Shown: in pieces, positions 49,753 through 59,096 of the stretch | Layout of the letters: every line of letters starts with the position of its first letter | How positions within the stretch are numbered: the stretch's first letter is position 1 | Notes under the pieces: generated by a model | Seen by the model: the letters and a program-made list of their open reading frames with translations, nothing else | Database searches by the model: none | What the model was told of the DNA's origin: nothing | Source of the DNA: Paracoccus alcaliphilus | GTDB taxonomy: Bacteria; Pseudomonadota; Alphaproteobacteria; Rhodobacterales; Rhodobacteraceae | Assembly (NCBI RefSeq): GCF_028553725.1 | Contig: NZ_CP067124.1 | Location: 1-64,000, forward strand | Length of the DNA stretch: 64,000 nt | Direction: 5' to 3' | Program-made: the position numbers and the translations under genes

Positions 49753-50892
49753 ATGAGCACGACTCGCCCGTCAAACCTGCCGGCCGCAGCGCCGTTCTGG
49801 ATGTCCGTCGTCATGCTGCCTCTGGTCGCGCTGGCGGCCATGCGCGGCGGCTGGTGGTGGACCCTGCTGCCGGTCTATGCGTGGTATCTGACGACCGCGA
49901 TGGATGGCGTTCTGGGCCTGAACGAGGACAACCCCGATCCTGAGATCGCAACCGAGCAACTGTTCTGGCACCGCGCCGTCACCATCGTCTGGTTCCCGCT
50001 GCAATTCGCGGCGATCTTCGGCTCGATCTGGTATGTCCAGCATCTGGGCCATCTGTCGGGGTGGGAGAAGATCGGCCTGTTCTTCGGCATCGGCGTGCTG
50101 TCGGGCACCATCGGCATGGTCTATGCCCATGAATTGCTGCACCAGAAAACCGCGCTGGAACGCTGGATGGGCGATCTGCTGCTGGCCTCGGTCCTCTATT
50201 CCCATTTCCGCACCGAACATCTTCTGGTCCATCATTCATGGGTCGCCACCCCGCGCGACGCGGTCTCGGCGCGCTATAACGAGGGGTTCTACCGCTTCTT
50301 CTGGCGCGTCCTGCGCGACAGCCCGGCCAGCGCATGGCGGGCCGAGACGCGAATGCTGGCCCGCGCCAGGCGCAAGCCGTGGGACCGGCGCAACCCGTTC
50401 TGGCGATACGGCGCGCTGCAACTGGCGATGCTGGCCCTGGCATTGGCTCTGGGTGGCTGGCCGGGCTTGCTGCTGTTCCTCTGGCAGGCCTTCATCGCCA
50501 TCTGGCAGCTGGAGCTGACCAATTACGTCGAACACTACGGCCTGTCGCGCAAGCATCTGGGCGAGGGTCGCTATGAACATATCATGCCGCGCCACAGCTG
50601 GAACGCCAGCCACACGGTGTCCAACTGGCTGCTGATCAACCTTCAGCGCCATTCGGATCACCATTACAAGCCCGACCGCCGCTTTCCCCTGTTGCAGACC
50701 TATGGCACGGACGAGGCCCCGCAACTGCCCTATGGCTATCCGGCGATGACCTTCGTGGCGATGGTCCCTCCCTGGTGGCGCCGCCGCATGAACCCGCGCG
50801 TCCGGGCGTGGCGGCGGCAGTTCTATCCCGAGGTCGAGGATTGGAAGCCCTATAACCGCGGCGAATTGCCGATGCCGCGAAACGCGGTTTAG
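49753..50892 (+). CDS. alkB: AlkB-type alkane 1-monooxygenase / membrane fatty acid desaturase-like hydroxylase
   Basis: The 379-residue integral membrane di-iron enzyme has the His boxes HELLH (126-130), HLLVHH (156-161), the AlkB-specific NYVEHYGL (257-264) and LQRHSDHH (297-304), with about six helices. NYVEHYGL points to alkane hydroxylases rather than desaturases. It hydroxylates the terminal carbon of medium-chain alkanes with electrons from rubredoxin; no rubredoxin gene is nearby. It follows mutY closely. A TTG six bases earlier is a possible alternative start. Confidence 0.9.
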   Translation: MSTTRPSNLPAAAPFWMSVVMLPLVALAAMRGGWWWTLLPVYAWYLTTAMDGVLGLNEDNPDPEIATEQLFWHRAVTIVWFPLQFAAIFGSIWYVQHLGHLSGWEKIGLFFGIGVLSGTIGMVYAHELLHQKTALERWMGDLLLASVLYSHFRTEHLLVHHSWVATPRDAVSARYNEGFYRFFWRVLRDSPASAWRAETRMLARARRKPWDRRNPFWRYGALQLAMLALALALGGWPGLLLFLWQAFIAIWQLELTNYVEHYGLSRKHLGEGRYEHIMPRHSWNASHTVSNWLLINLQRHSDHHYKPDRRFPLLQTYGTDEAPQLPYGYPAMTFVAMVPPWWRRRMNPRVRAWRRQFYPEVEDWKPYNRGELPMPRNAV

Positions 50893-50928
50893 CCGACATT
50901 TTATCCGTTATGCGGACAAAGCGGTCGG

Positions 50929-51114
50929 TCAGACAGCGATCAAATAGGCCATCAGTAGAAACACGGCCGCGACAAGAATACTTCGGAGGTGGGTTTTGGA
51001 GTCGCCAGCGTTTCCGAAGGAATCCCAATGGTATCTGACTGCGTTCTTGCACACCCGCATAATACGCAGCGTGACTGCGCGCACTACATTACCGCTTTCT
51101 TCAGGCTCCGACAT
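50929..51114 (-). CDS. Small hypothetical protein with C-terminal membrane helix
   Basis: A possible 61-residue protein beginning MSEPEESGNVVRAV, with a charged N-terminal part and a C-terminal hydrophobic segment (ILVAAVFLLMAYLIAV), so potentially tail-anchored. No good ribosome-binding site is visible and the local GC content is lower than that of the neighbours. It could be a real accessory gene or chance; I do not recognise it. It occupies most of the 372-bp gap between alkB and ccrM. Confidence 0.35.
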   Translation of the reverse strand: MSEPEESGNVVRAVTLRIMRVCKNAVRYHWDSFGNAGDSKTHLRSILVAAVFLLMAYLIAV

Positions 51115-51180
51115 ATCCGGGCGATAGCAAGGCTATAACCGTCCGACTCGGCACAAACCAACACAACCCCGTATTCCCCG

Positions 51181-51211
51181 AAAAAGCCCCGCCATCATGT
51201 GACGGCGGGGC
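51181..51211 (-). terminator. Rho-independent terminator of ccrM
   Basis: Read on the minus strand: GCCCCGCCGTCA / TGATGGCGGGGC around a short CA loop with small mismatch, followed by TTTTTCGG. It lies about 54 bases after the ccrM stop. Confidence 0.9.
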
Positions 51212-51264
51212 AAGGTGGTCCCTCCCGCGCAAGGCGGGGGAACGTGGCGAACTGTGAAAACGGA

Positions 51265-52392
<1,128 letters not shown>

Positions 52393-52443
52393 TTACTGCC
52401 TCACGTGTGTCGGCTTTGGCCGATCTGGTATGGGACAGATGAT

Positions 52444-52482
52444 GAGTCAGACCTGATTCGAGGTCAATTTCTTTATTGAATC
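52444..52482 (-). promoter_or_regulatory. Cluster of three GANTC sites upstream of ccrM
   Basis: GAGTC (52444-52448), GATTC (52455-52459) and GAATC (52478-52482) in 39 bases, between rnhB and ccrM. In Caulobacter the ccrM promoter contains GANTC sites whose methylation state affects transcription, so a similar autoregulatory arrangement is likely. The promoter itself is not mapped. Confidence 0.6.
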
Positions 52483-52495
52483 AACAGGTTACGAA

Positions 52496-53113
52496 TTAAC
52501 CTTTACACAAGATATTGTGGACGGGCTTGAAGGAACGCCTATGATGTGGGGTAATCCCGATATCTAGCAGCGCCCGTTTATGGGCTGGCGTCGGATAGCC
52601 CGCGTTAACCTCCCAGCCATAGCCGGGGTGCTGTTGCGCCAAATCCACCATGATGCGATCGCGCAACACCTTGGCCAGAACCGAGGCCGCCGCGATGGTC
52701 AGGCAACGCGCGTCGCCCTTGACCACTGCCTGCGCCGGAAGGGTCAGTTCGCGCGGAACGCGATTGCCATCGACCAGCACATGACAGGGCGCGGTTTTCA
52801 GCCCGGCCACGGCGCGGCACATGGCCAGATGCGATGCGTGATAGATGTTCAGCCGGTCGATTTCCTCGACCGACACATGGGCCACCGACCAGTCGCAATG
52901 CGCCATCACCCAGTCGGTCAGCGATTCGCGCCGCGCCCGGGACAGCTTTTTCGAATCGTTCAGCCCCTCGGGGATATTCGCCGGATCCAGAACCACCGCG
53001 GCCGCCGTCACCGGCCCGGCCAGAGGGCCCCGGCCGACCTCGTCCACGCCGGCGATCCGCCGCGCCCCCTGCGCCATCGCCGCCGATTCGAAGCTGTAAT
53101 CCGGCAGGTTCAT
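52496..53113 (-). CDS. rnhB: Ribonuclease HII
   Basis: Cleaves the RNA strand of RNA-DNA hybrids and removes single ribonucleotides from DNA. The 205 residues carry the catalytic start AGVDEVGRGPLAGPV (Asp24, Glu25), NDSKKLS, HVLVDGN with the third carboxylate and VKGDARCLTIAAASVLAKV. The ATG overlaps the stop of the allA-like gene by 4 bases (ATGA), so translation is coupled. ccrM follows after 106 bp. Confidence 0.97.
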   Translation of the reverse strand: MNLPDYSFESAAMAQGARRIAGVDEVGRGPLAGPVTAAAVVLDPANIPEGLNDSKKLSRARRESLTDWVMAHCDWSVAHVSVEEIDRLNIYHASHLAMCRAVAGLKTAPCHVLVDGNRVPRELTLPAQAVVKGDARCLTIAAASVLAKVLRDRIMVDLAQQHPGYGWEVNAGYPTPAHKRALLDIGITPHHRRSFKPVHNILCKG

Positions 53114-53589
53114 GCGGTGATGGTGAAGGGCGGCAGGCGGACCTCTTCAAGGTTCACGCCATCGCCCTCGCGGTCCACGACCAGAAAATCGGCGGCGCGG
53201 TCCAGCGGCGTCAGCACGCCATGCCAGACGCCCGCGCGCAGATTGATGCCCATCCCGGCGGGCACCAGAAAGGCCAGCGGCGCGCCGGGGCGCCCATCCT
53301 CGTCGGGCGCGACAACCGACAACCACGGATCCGGCCCCAGCGGCATGAAGGCCTGCGACCCCAGCGGGTGCCGCTCCAGCAGGACACATTCATGGGGCAG
53401 GCTGACCGGCTGCGACCGGAAGATCGAAATGATCGCCTCTCCGCCGCCGCGTTGAACGGTGGCCAGCGCGTGATGGCGTTCGCAGCGGCCTTCGTTGATC
53501 AGCCGGTCGGGGCCGGGCTTCGGGGTCAGCAATTCGCCAAAGGGGGCAAAGGCCCCGGCGGTGATGGGCGTGGCTTTGATCGTGGTCAT
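53110..53589 (-). CDS. allA: Ureidoglycolate lyase (AllA family)
   Basis: The 159-residue cupin-like protein has the family signature LLERHPLGSQAFMPLGPDPW and GINLRAGVWHGVLTPLDRAADFLVVDR. AllA releases urea and glyoxylate from ureidoglycolate at the end of purine/allantoin breakdown. No other allantoin gene is in the window. It is placed between the sulfotransferase/GT90 gene (22 bp) and rnhB (4-base overlap), so it appears to share their transcript. The start at 53589 has AGGAGG 8 bases before it. Confidence 0.9.
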   Translation of the reverse strand: MTTIKATPITAGAFAPFGELLTPKPGPDRLINEGRCERHHALATVQRGGGEAIISIFRSQPVSLPHECVLLERHPLGSQAFMPLGPDPWLSVVAPDEDGRPGAPLAFLVPAGMGINLRAGVWHGVLTPLDRAADFLVVDREGDGVNLEEVRLPPFTITA

Positions 53590-53611
53590 CGTGTCCTCCT
53601 GCGCCCCGGTT

Positions 53612-55339
53612 CTAGCGCGGCGGGGCAAGCGCGTCGAGAATGCGCGCCTTCACCTGCCGCCGCAGATCCGGATCAGCGAATCGGGCGGCCTCGGCGCGAC
53701 CGGCCTGCGACATGGCCTTGCATTCCTTGGGGTTCCGGCGTGCCCATGCAAGTTTCTCGGCGATATCCGCGCCATATCGCGCCACCGGGATAAAGTGTTT
53801 CCATGGTTTGAAGCGACCGGAATAGAACACCTCCCAGCCGTCATCCTCGGCCAGCAGGACCGAGCGGCTGTTGATCGCCGTCATGAAATTCGAGCCGTGG
53901 TCATAGCCGCCAAGACACAGCTGATAGCGGAACCGACGAAAGAAAGTCGTGCCCCGGCGCGGCTTGCAATAGGGGGCCAGCAGCGGATCGCGGGCGAATT
54001 CGCGAAAGCCCCATGCCATCACCACGCCCAGATCGAAATCGGGGTGATCGATCCAGCGCCGCACGAATGCCAGACGCGAGGTCTGCGACAGCTCGGCCCA
54101 GATCGCCTGCCGCGCCGCCTCGTCCGGGGCGGCGGCCAGCTGCGTCAGATAGATATGCGAGGCCGGGCCGGGCTTGACGCCGTCACGCATCCGGCTGCCC
54201 GAGATCATGCCGCGCCAGACCAGCCGGTCCTCTTTATCCTCGAAGGCGATCCGGTCAGGGGGCGCATGCGGATCAAAGCCCGGCATGCCGATATCGTGCT
54301 GGCCCGGCAGCGGCCACAGCACCACATTGCGCGAATCGTGACGACGGTTGTGGCACAAAACCGGCGCACCCAGAGGCTGCCCTTGCGGCGAACCCATCCA
54401 GCGCGAATCCTCCATGTCGATACGCAGGGGCTGGCGGCGGCCCAACCTCAGCGCGTCGTTGATCACGCCCTCGGCCCGTTCCAACTTGTGATGCACGCCT
54501 GCGCGTGCAACAGCCACCGCGCCCCCCGCGGCCAGCGGCGCAACGGCAATCGGCTGGCCCTGCCCCCCGGCGCCCAGCACCCGCTCGGCCCCGTCCCATT
54601 CGCAATAAAACCGCGACACGCCTGCCCTGCCCGCCTGATCCGGGTGCAAGCCGCGCAAGCAGAAATCCGCGACATCCGCCACCCATTCCCCGGCATCATC
54701 GGGGGGCTTCGGCAGCTTCTGCTCCAGCAGATCCTGCAACAGCAGCACCTGTCCGGCATCGGCTGGCGGCATCCAGTGGCGACGCGCCGGATGGTTCGGC
54801 AGGGGCAGCCAATCCGACAGCCGCTGGCACAGCTGTTGCGGGGTCTCGCGTTCCAGATCGACGCGGATCAGGCGGGGATCATCGCCGAAATAAGCCTGAA
54901 CCGCTTGCAGATGCGCCTGCCATTCCGCCAGCCAAAGATCGGGCAGCGCCGAGGCCGCAACGCCACGATGGCAGGCATGGGCGCGAGCGATGGCGCCCTT
55001 GTCGCGGGTCAGCCGGTCGAACAGCCATGAGTCGGGGTCGCGCGTGGTCAGGATGAACCGCGCCTGCGGGAAATGCTGGTCCAGAAAGGCGAATTCGCGC
55101 CATGCCTCCAGCGGCGGCCGCCAGAAGGGTTGGCTGCGATAGAGCCCCGTCACCAGCCACGCATCATCGTGTGACTGCAAAGGCGGCTGGCGGCGGGCCT
55201 TGGCGAAAACGATATCCTCGGCCAGCCTGCCATCCTCGTGACACAACGAGGGGAAACCGTTCATCCGGAACAGCTGAACCAGCCTTTCCTGCCCGCACCA
55301 TTCCGGGCTGATGTGAAAGACGCGGATCCGTTCCTGCAT
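53612..55339 (-). CDS. Two-domain protein: sulfotransferase-like plus GT90 (CAP10/LPS-modifying) glycosyltransferase
   Basis: The 575-residue protein has two parts. Residues 1-190 look like a PAPS sulfotransferase: RVFHISPEWCGQERLVQLF at the 5'-phosphosulfate loop position, HEDGRLAEDI, and the 3'-phosphate motif RFILTTRDPDSWLFDRL (94-110). The loop is degenerate: the usual GTTSL is replaced by GQERL. Residues about 360-575 match the GT90/CAP10 family: DRLVWRGMISGSRMRDG (371-387), DHPDFDLG, YDHGSNFMTAINSRSVLL (479-496) and GRFKPWKHFIPVARYG (508-523). The middle (190-360) is unassigned. It is probably cytosolic and acts on cell-surface sugars. The ATG overlaps the MFS stop by one base (TGATG). 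Confidence 0.75.
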   Translation of the reverse strand: MQERIRVFHISPEWCGQERLVQLFRMNGFPSLCHEDGRLAEDIVFAKARRQPPLQSHDDAWLVTGLYRSQPFWRPPLEAWREFAFLDQHFPQARFILTTRDPDSWLFDRLTRDKGAIARAHACHRGVAASALPDLWLAEWQAHLQAVQAYFGDDPRLIRVDLERETPQQLCQRLSDWLPLPNHPARRHWMPPADAGQVLLLQDLLEQKLPKPPDDAGEWVADVADFCLRGLHPDQAGRAGVSRFYCEWDGAERVLGAGGQGQPIAVAPLAAGGAVAVARAGVHHKLERAEGVINDALRLGRRQPLRIDMEDSRWMGSPQGQPLGAPVLCHNRRHDSRNVVLWPLPGQHDIGMPGFDPHAPPDRIAFEDKEDRLVWRGMISGSRMRDGVKPGPASHIYLTQLAAAPDEAARQAIWAELSQTSRLAFVRRWIDHPDFDLGVVMAWGFREFARDPLLAPYCKPRRGTTFFRRFRYQLCLGGYDHGSNFMTAINSRSVLLAEDDGWEVFYSGRFKPWKHFIPVARYGADIAEKLAWARRNPKECKAMSQAGRAEAARFADPDLRRQVKARILDALAPPR

Positions 55340-56550
55340 CAGCCGTGCAGCCGCTCTTGCCGTGGCAGCAGGATGGTCAGCACCCCGAGCATCGGCAGGA
55401 ACGAGCAATAGACGAACACGGCCTGGATCCCGACATGGTCGGCCATCACCCCCAGCGCCGCCGCCGAGATGCCGCCCATGCCGAAGGCAAAGCCAAAGAA
55501 CAGCCCGGCAATCATGCCGGTGCGCCCGGGCACCAGTTCCTGCGCATAGACCACGATGGCCGGAAAGGCCGAGGCCATGATCAGCCCGACCACCACCGCC
55601 AGCACCCCGGTCGCAACCAGCCCGACATGCGGCAGCAACAGCGTGAAGGGCAGCACCCCCAGAATCGAGACCCAGATCACCGTCAACGGCCCGATCCGGT
55701 CGCCCAGCACGCCGCCCAGGATCACCCCGGCGGCCATGCCCGCAAGGAACAGGAACAGCATCACCTGCGCGCCCTGCGGACCAAGGCCGAATTTCTCGAT
55801 CGTGAAGAAGGTGAAATAACTGCTCATGGCCGCGCCATAGATGTTCTTGGTGAAGGTCAGGATCGCCAGCACGATGATCGAGCGGACCACCAGATCACGC
55901 GGCAGGCGCAGCGCGGTGTCGGGCGCGGATGTGGCGGCGCGGCGACGTCCCTCGGCCCAGCTTCCGACCTGCCACAGCATCGCCGCCCCCAGTGCGGCGG
56001 CGACGGCGAACCATGCGACGGCGGGCCGACCCAGCGGCACCACGATGAAGGCGGCCAGCAGCGGCCCCAGCGCCTGACCGAAGTTCCCGCCCAGCTGGAA
56101 CAGCGATTGCGCCGTCCCGAACCGCCCGCCCGAAGCCAGACGCGCCACACGAGAGCTTTCGGGATGGAACACGGACGAGCCGATCCCCACCAGCATCGCC
56201 CCCGCCAGCAGCATCGAATAGCTGCCCGCATAGGCCAGCAGCAGCACCCCGCAGAAGGTCGAGATCATCCCCACAGGCAGCGAACGCGGCTGCGGATGGC
56301 GGTCCGTCACCAGGCCCACGACCGGCTGCAACAGCGAGGCCGTCACCTGAAAGGCAAAGGTCATCACCCCGATCTGCGCATAGCTGAGCGAGAACTCCTC
56401 GCGCAGCAGCGGATAGATCGCCGACAGCATCGACTGCATCACGTCATTGACCATATGGCAGGCGCTGATCGCGCACAAAACCAGCCACGCGGTGCCGCCA
56501 TGCCCTATAACCGGTCTGCTGATGCCTGAGTCCGTCTCTGTGGCACGCAT
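55339..56550 (-). CDS. MFS transporter, fosmidomycin-resistance (Fsr)-like, second copy
   Basis: The 403-residue protein has twelve helices, the family start SACHMVNDVMQSMLSAIYPL, motif A GLVTDRHPQPR and GIGSSVFHPESSRVAR. It clearly shares ancestry with the MFS gene at 31.2-32.4 kb, and the two align over their whole length. Its stop codon overlaps the start of the sulfotransferase/GT90 gene (TGATG). It is divergent from the GntR-type regulator, which may control it. The substrate is unknown. Confidence 0.88.
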   Translation of the reverse strand: MRATETDSGISRPVIGHGGTAWLVLCAISACHMVNDVMQSMLSAIYPLLREEFSLSYAQIGVMTFAFQVTASLLQPVVGLVTDRHPQPRSLPVGMISTFCGVLLLAYAGSYSMLLAGAMLVGIGSSVFHPESSRVARLASGGRFGTAQSLFQLGGNFGQALGPLLAAFIVVPLGRPAVAWFAVAAALGAAMLWQVGSWAEGRRRAATSAPDTALRLPRDLVVRSIIVLAILTFTKNIYGAAMSSYFTFFTIEKFGLGPQGAQVMLFLFLAGMAAGVILGGVLGDRIGPLTVIWVSILGVLPFTLLLPHVGLVATGVLAVVVGLIMASAFPAIVVYAQELVPGRTGMIAGLFFGFAFGMGGISAAALGVMADHVGIQAVFVYCSFLPMLGVLTILLPRQERLHG

Positions 56551-56806
56551 GACGCCTCCGATTCCTGTCTGCGCCCGATCTATCAGCCGTCCGCGCGGTT
56601 TGGAATTGCCAATCCGGCCCAGCAGAATGCCCCGGCGTAAACCCTGTCAATGGAGGTTTTGTCTATTTCGACAGGTTTTCTTATTTGTACATCAGTTTAT
56701 TAAGTAGTTTGTATCAAGTTACAGCGTCGTTCACTTCATGACCAAGTTACCGGGTAAATTCACCCGCTCGCTCCGGCCTGTGCCGGGCGAGCGTGTGGGA
56801 AAACGC
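56551..56806. promoter_or_regulatory. AT-rich divergent promoter region between the MFS and GntR-type genes
   Basis: The stretch 56650-56730 is markedly AT-rich against the rest of the window (TTTTCTTATTTGTACATC, TTTATTAAGTAGTTTGTATC) and holds an inverted pair CCTGTC (56643-56648) and GACAGG (56670-56675). It likely contains both promoters and an operator of the GntR-type protein; no site is proven. Confidence 0.5.
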
Positions 56807-57493
56807 ATGAATACGTGGCAATCGGTCCGCGCCGAGGTCCTCGAACGGATTCGCTCACGCGAATGGCCGCCGGGAGAGCTTATCCCGACCGAGCAGGAAC
56901 TGGCCGTCCAGCTGGGCTGCGCCCGCGCGACCGTGAACCGGGCGCTGCGCGAACTGGCCGACAGCGGCATCATCGAGCGCCGCCGCAAGGTCGGCACCCG
57001 CGTCACCAGCACCCAGTCGCGGCGCACGCGGCTGGAAATCCCCGCCATGCGGCAGGAAATCGAGGGGTTGGGCGCCAGCTACAACTATGAACTGACGCAT
57101 TTCGAAGTTCGCCCGGCCAACGATCAGGCGAAAAAGGCGCTGCAACTGGATCCCGGTCAAAGCCTGACGCTGGTCAAGGGCCAGTATCTGGCCAATGGCG
57201 TGCCCCATTGCTGCGAGGTGATCTGGCTGAATCAGGCCGTGCTGCCGCCCTTCCAGCGCGCCGATTTCGAGGAAACGCCGGCGCTTGAATGGCTGGCGCG
57301 CAATGTCGCGCTGACGACGGGCCGGTTCTCGATCCTTGCCGAAAGCGCCGTCGGCGATTGCGCCCGGTTCCTGAACATCGCCGACGGCACGCCGGTCCTG
57401 ACCATCGAACGCGCGAACTGGAGCGACGCGGCCCCGGTCTCTTTCCTGCGTCGCATCCATCCCCCCGAACACCGGCTGATCTCCGAGGATTAA
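56807..57493 (+). CDS. GntR/HutC family transcriptional regulator (UTRA domain)
   Basis: The 228-residue protein has the GntR winged helix (EVLERIRSREWPPGELIPTE, LGCARATVNRALRELADSG) and a UTRA ligand domain (about 85-225, YNYELTHFEVRPANDQAKKA, NGVPHCCEVIWLN). HutC-type members regulate histidine or sugar catabolic genes; no such genes are adjacent. The start at 56807 puts the HTH at the usual distance; an ATG at 56738 would add 23 residues. It is divergent from the MFS gene. After its stop, 57494-57761 (268 bp) shows no gene. Confidence 0.88.
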   Translation: MNTWQSVRAEVLERIRSREWPPGELIPTEQELAVQLGCARATVNRALRELADSGIIERRRKVGTRVTSTQSRRTRLEIPAMRQEIEGLGASYNYELTHFEVRPANDQAKKALQLDPGQSLTLVKGQYLANGVPHCCEVIWLNQAVLPPFQRADFEETPALEWLARNVALTTGRFSILAESAVGDCARFLNIADGTPVLTIERANWSDAAPVSFLRRIHPPEHRLISED

Positions 57494-57761
57494 GCCCCGC
57501 CAGCGCGGAAAGCCACCGCCGTTCATCAGCGCCCACATCGACAGCCAGCGGCCTTGCCGCAATGCCCTCGCCCACGGTTTGCGCGCCCTCGTTCACCATC
57601 GCGCCGGTCGGTCGCACGGGACACCCCACACCCGCAATTCTTGTGCGTAATCCAGCGCGGCCTGTGTCAGATTATCTCTGCCTACCGATTGATCAGGCCG
57701 ATGGTGCCGTGTCGGCGATAGGGGCCCAGCATGTCGGCACCCCTCGCTTGGTTGGGGCAGC

Positions 57762-59096
57762 CTAGCGGATCAGGCCCGGCAGAAACAAGACAAGCGCCGG
57801 AAACAGGATCAGGATCAGCAGCACCAGCAGATCGGGCAGCAGAAACCGCATCACGCCCGCAAAAACCTGACCCGTCCGCACGGCGGGCACCACATTGCCG
57901 ATGACAAAGACATTCATCCCGACCGGAGGCGTGATCAGCCCGATCTCCAGCAGCTTGACCAGTATCACCCCGACCCAGATCAGCTCCATCCCCAGCGCAC
58001 CCGACAGCGGCACCAGCAGCGGCAGGATCAGGGCCAGCAGGCCCACCGGCTCTATGAACATGCCAAGGATCAGGCAGATCACCGCCAGCACCAGCATCGC
58101 CATCACCGGCGACAGCCCGGCCAACAAGGCCCAATCCGTCAGCGCCACGCCCAGCCCGCTAAGCGTGACCATCCCGTAAAACAGCGCCGCTGCGACCAGA
58201 AAGACCAGCAACCCGGCCAGTTGCAGCGCGCTTTCGCGAAAGGCCAGCCACAGGATCGCGCCGGTCAGCCGGTGCAGGACCAGCCCGATCACCAGCGCCA
58301 GCACCGCGCATGACAGTAGCGCCGCGACGATCCCCAGCCCGGCCAGCAGCGCCGCGATCAGCACCGCCAGTAACAGGATCGCGGGCCAGATGGCGCTGAG
58401 AGCCTGCCAGCGGCGCGGGTCGTCGCCGCCGGGCAGCGGGGCGACCCCCGGCTCGCTGCGCACCCACAGCAACACCGCCAGCACCGCCGCCACAAGGGTC
58501 ATCAGCCCGGGCAGCAGTCCGGCAATGAACAGATGCCCGATCGGGGCACCCGACAACAGCCCGAACAGCACGAACAGGATCGAGGGCGGGATCAGCGCGC
58601 CAAGCGTGCCCCCCACCGCCACCGATCCCGTCGCCAGACGCGGATCATAGCCGCTGCGCAGCATCTCGGGCACGCAGATACGGCCCATGGTCGAGGCGCA
58701 GGATACCGAAGACCCGGTCATCGCCGCGAAACCGCCGCAACCCAGGATCGCGGCCACCGCCAGCCCGCCCGGCACCCGGCGCAGCAGCAGCGCAGCGGCG
58801 TCATGGATGCGGGTCGCGATGCCGCCATAGAATGCCAGATTGCCCAGCAGCACCGCCAGCGGCAGCGCCCACAGCTCTGGCTGCGTCAGCATCGCCACAC
58901 CATCGGCAAACAGGCTGGAAAAGACACCCGCAAGCATCTCGTCGGCCTCGACCGGTACCGGCAGCAACCAGATCAGCAGCGTGGCCACGATGGCAATGCC
59001 CGCCAGCACCGCCGTGGCCGGCATCTGCATCGCCAGCAACAGGCCGGCCAATGCCACGGCCAGAAAGCCAATCGAAACCGCTGTCAACATCACCAA
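57762..59096 (-). CDS. TRAP transporter large permease subunit (DctM family)
   Basis: The 444-residue membrane protein has about twelve helices and the DctM family signatures GSSVSCASTMGRICVPEM, GTLGALIPPSILFVLFG and PLLVPLSGALGMELIWVGVI, LITPPVGMNVFVIG. DctM is the sodium-driven channel of TRAP importers and normally works with the small subunit DctQ and the binding protein DctP. Neither is adjacent: both sides are gaps of 217-268 bp. It may pair with components elsewhere or be a relic. Confidence 0.92.
   Translation of the reverse strand: MVMLTAVSIGFLAVALAGLLLAMQMPATAVLAGIAIVATLLIWLLPVPVEADEMLAGVFSSLFADGVAMLTQPELWALPLAVLLGNLAFYGGIATRIHDAAALLLRRVPGGLAVAAILGCGGFAAMTGSSVSCASTMGRICVPEMLRSGYDPRLATGSVAVGGTLGALIPPSILFVLFGLLSGAPIGHLFIAGLLPGLMTLVAAVLAVLLWVRSEPGVAPLPGGDDPRRWQALSAIWPAILLLAVLIAALLAGLGIVAALLSCAVLALVIGLVLHRLTGAILWLAFRESALQLAGLLVFLVAAALFYGMVTLSGLGVALTDWALLAGLSPVMAMLVLAVICLILGMFIEPVGLLALILPLLVPLSGALGMELIWVGVILVKLLEIGLITPPVGMNVFVIGNVVPAVRTGQVFAGVMRFLLPDLLVLLILILFPALVLFLPGLIR

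Noticed and set aside
52483..52510. A CtrA box (TTAA-N7-TTAA) in front of ccrM
   Set aside because: Only a single TTAACC word is present, overlapping the rnhB stop; the second half-site at the right spacing is missing.
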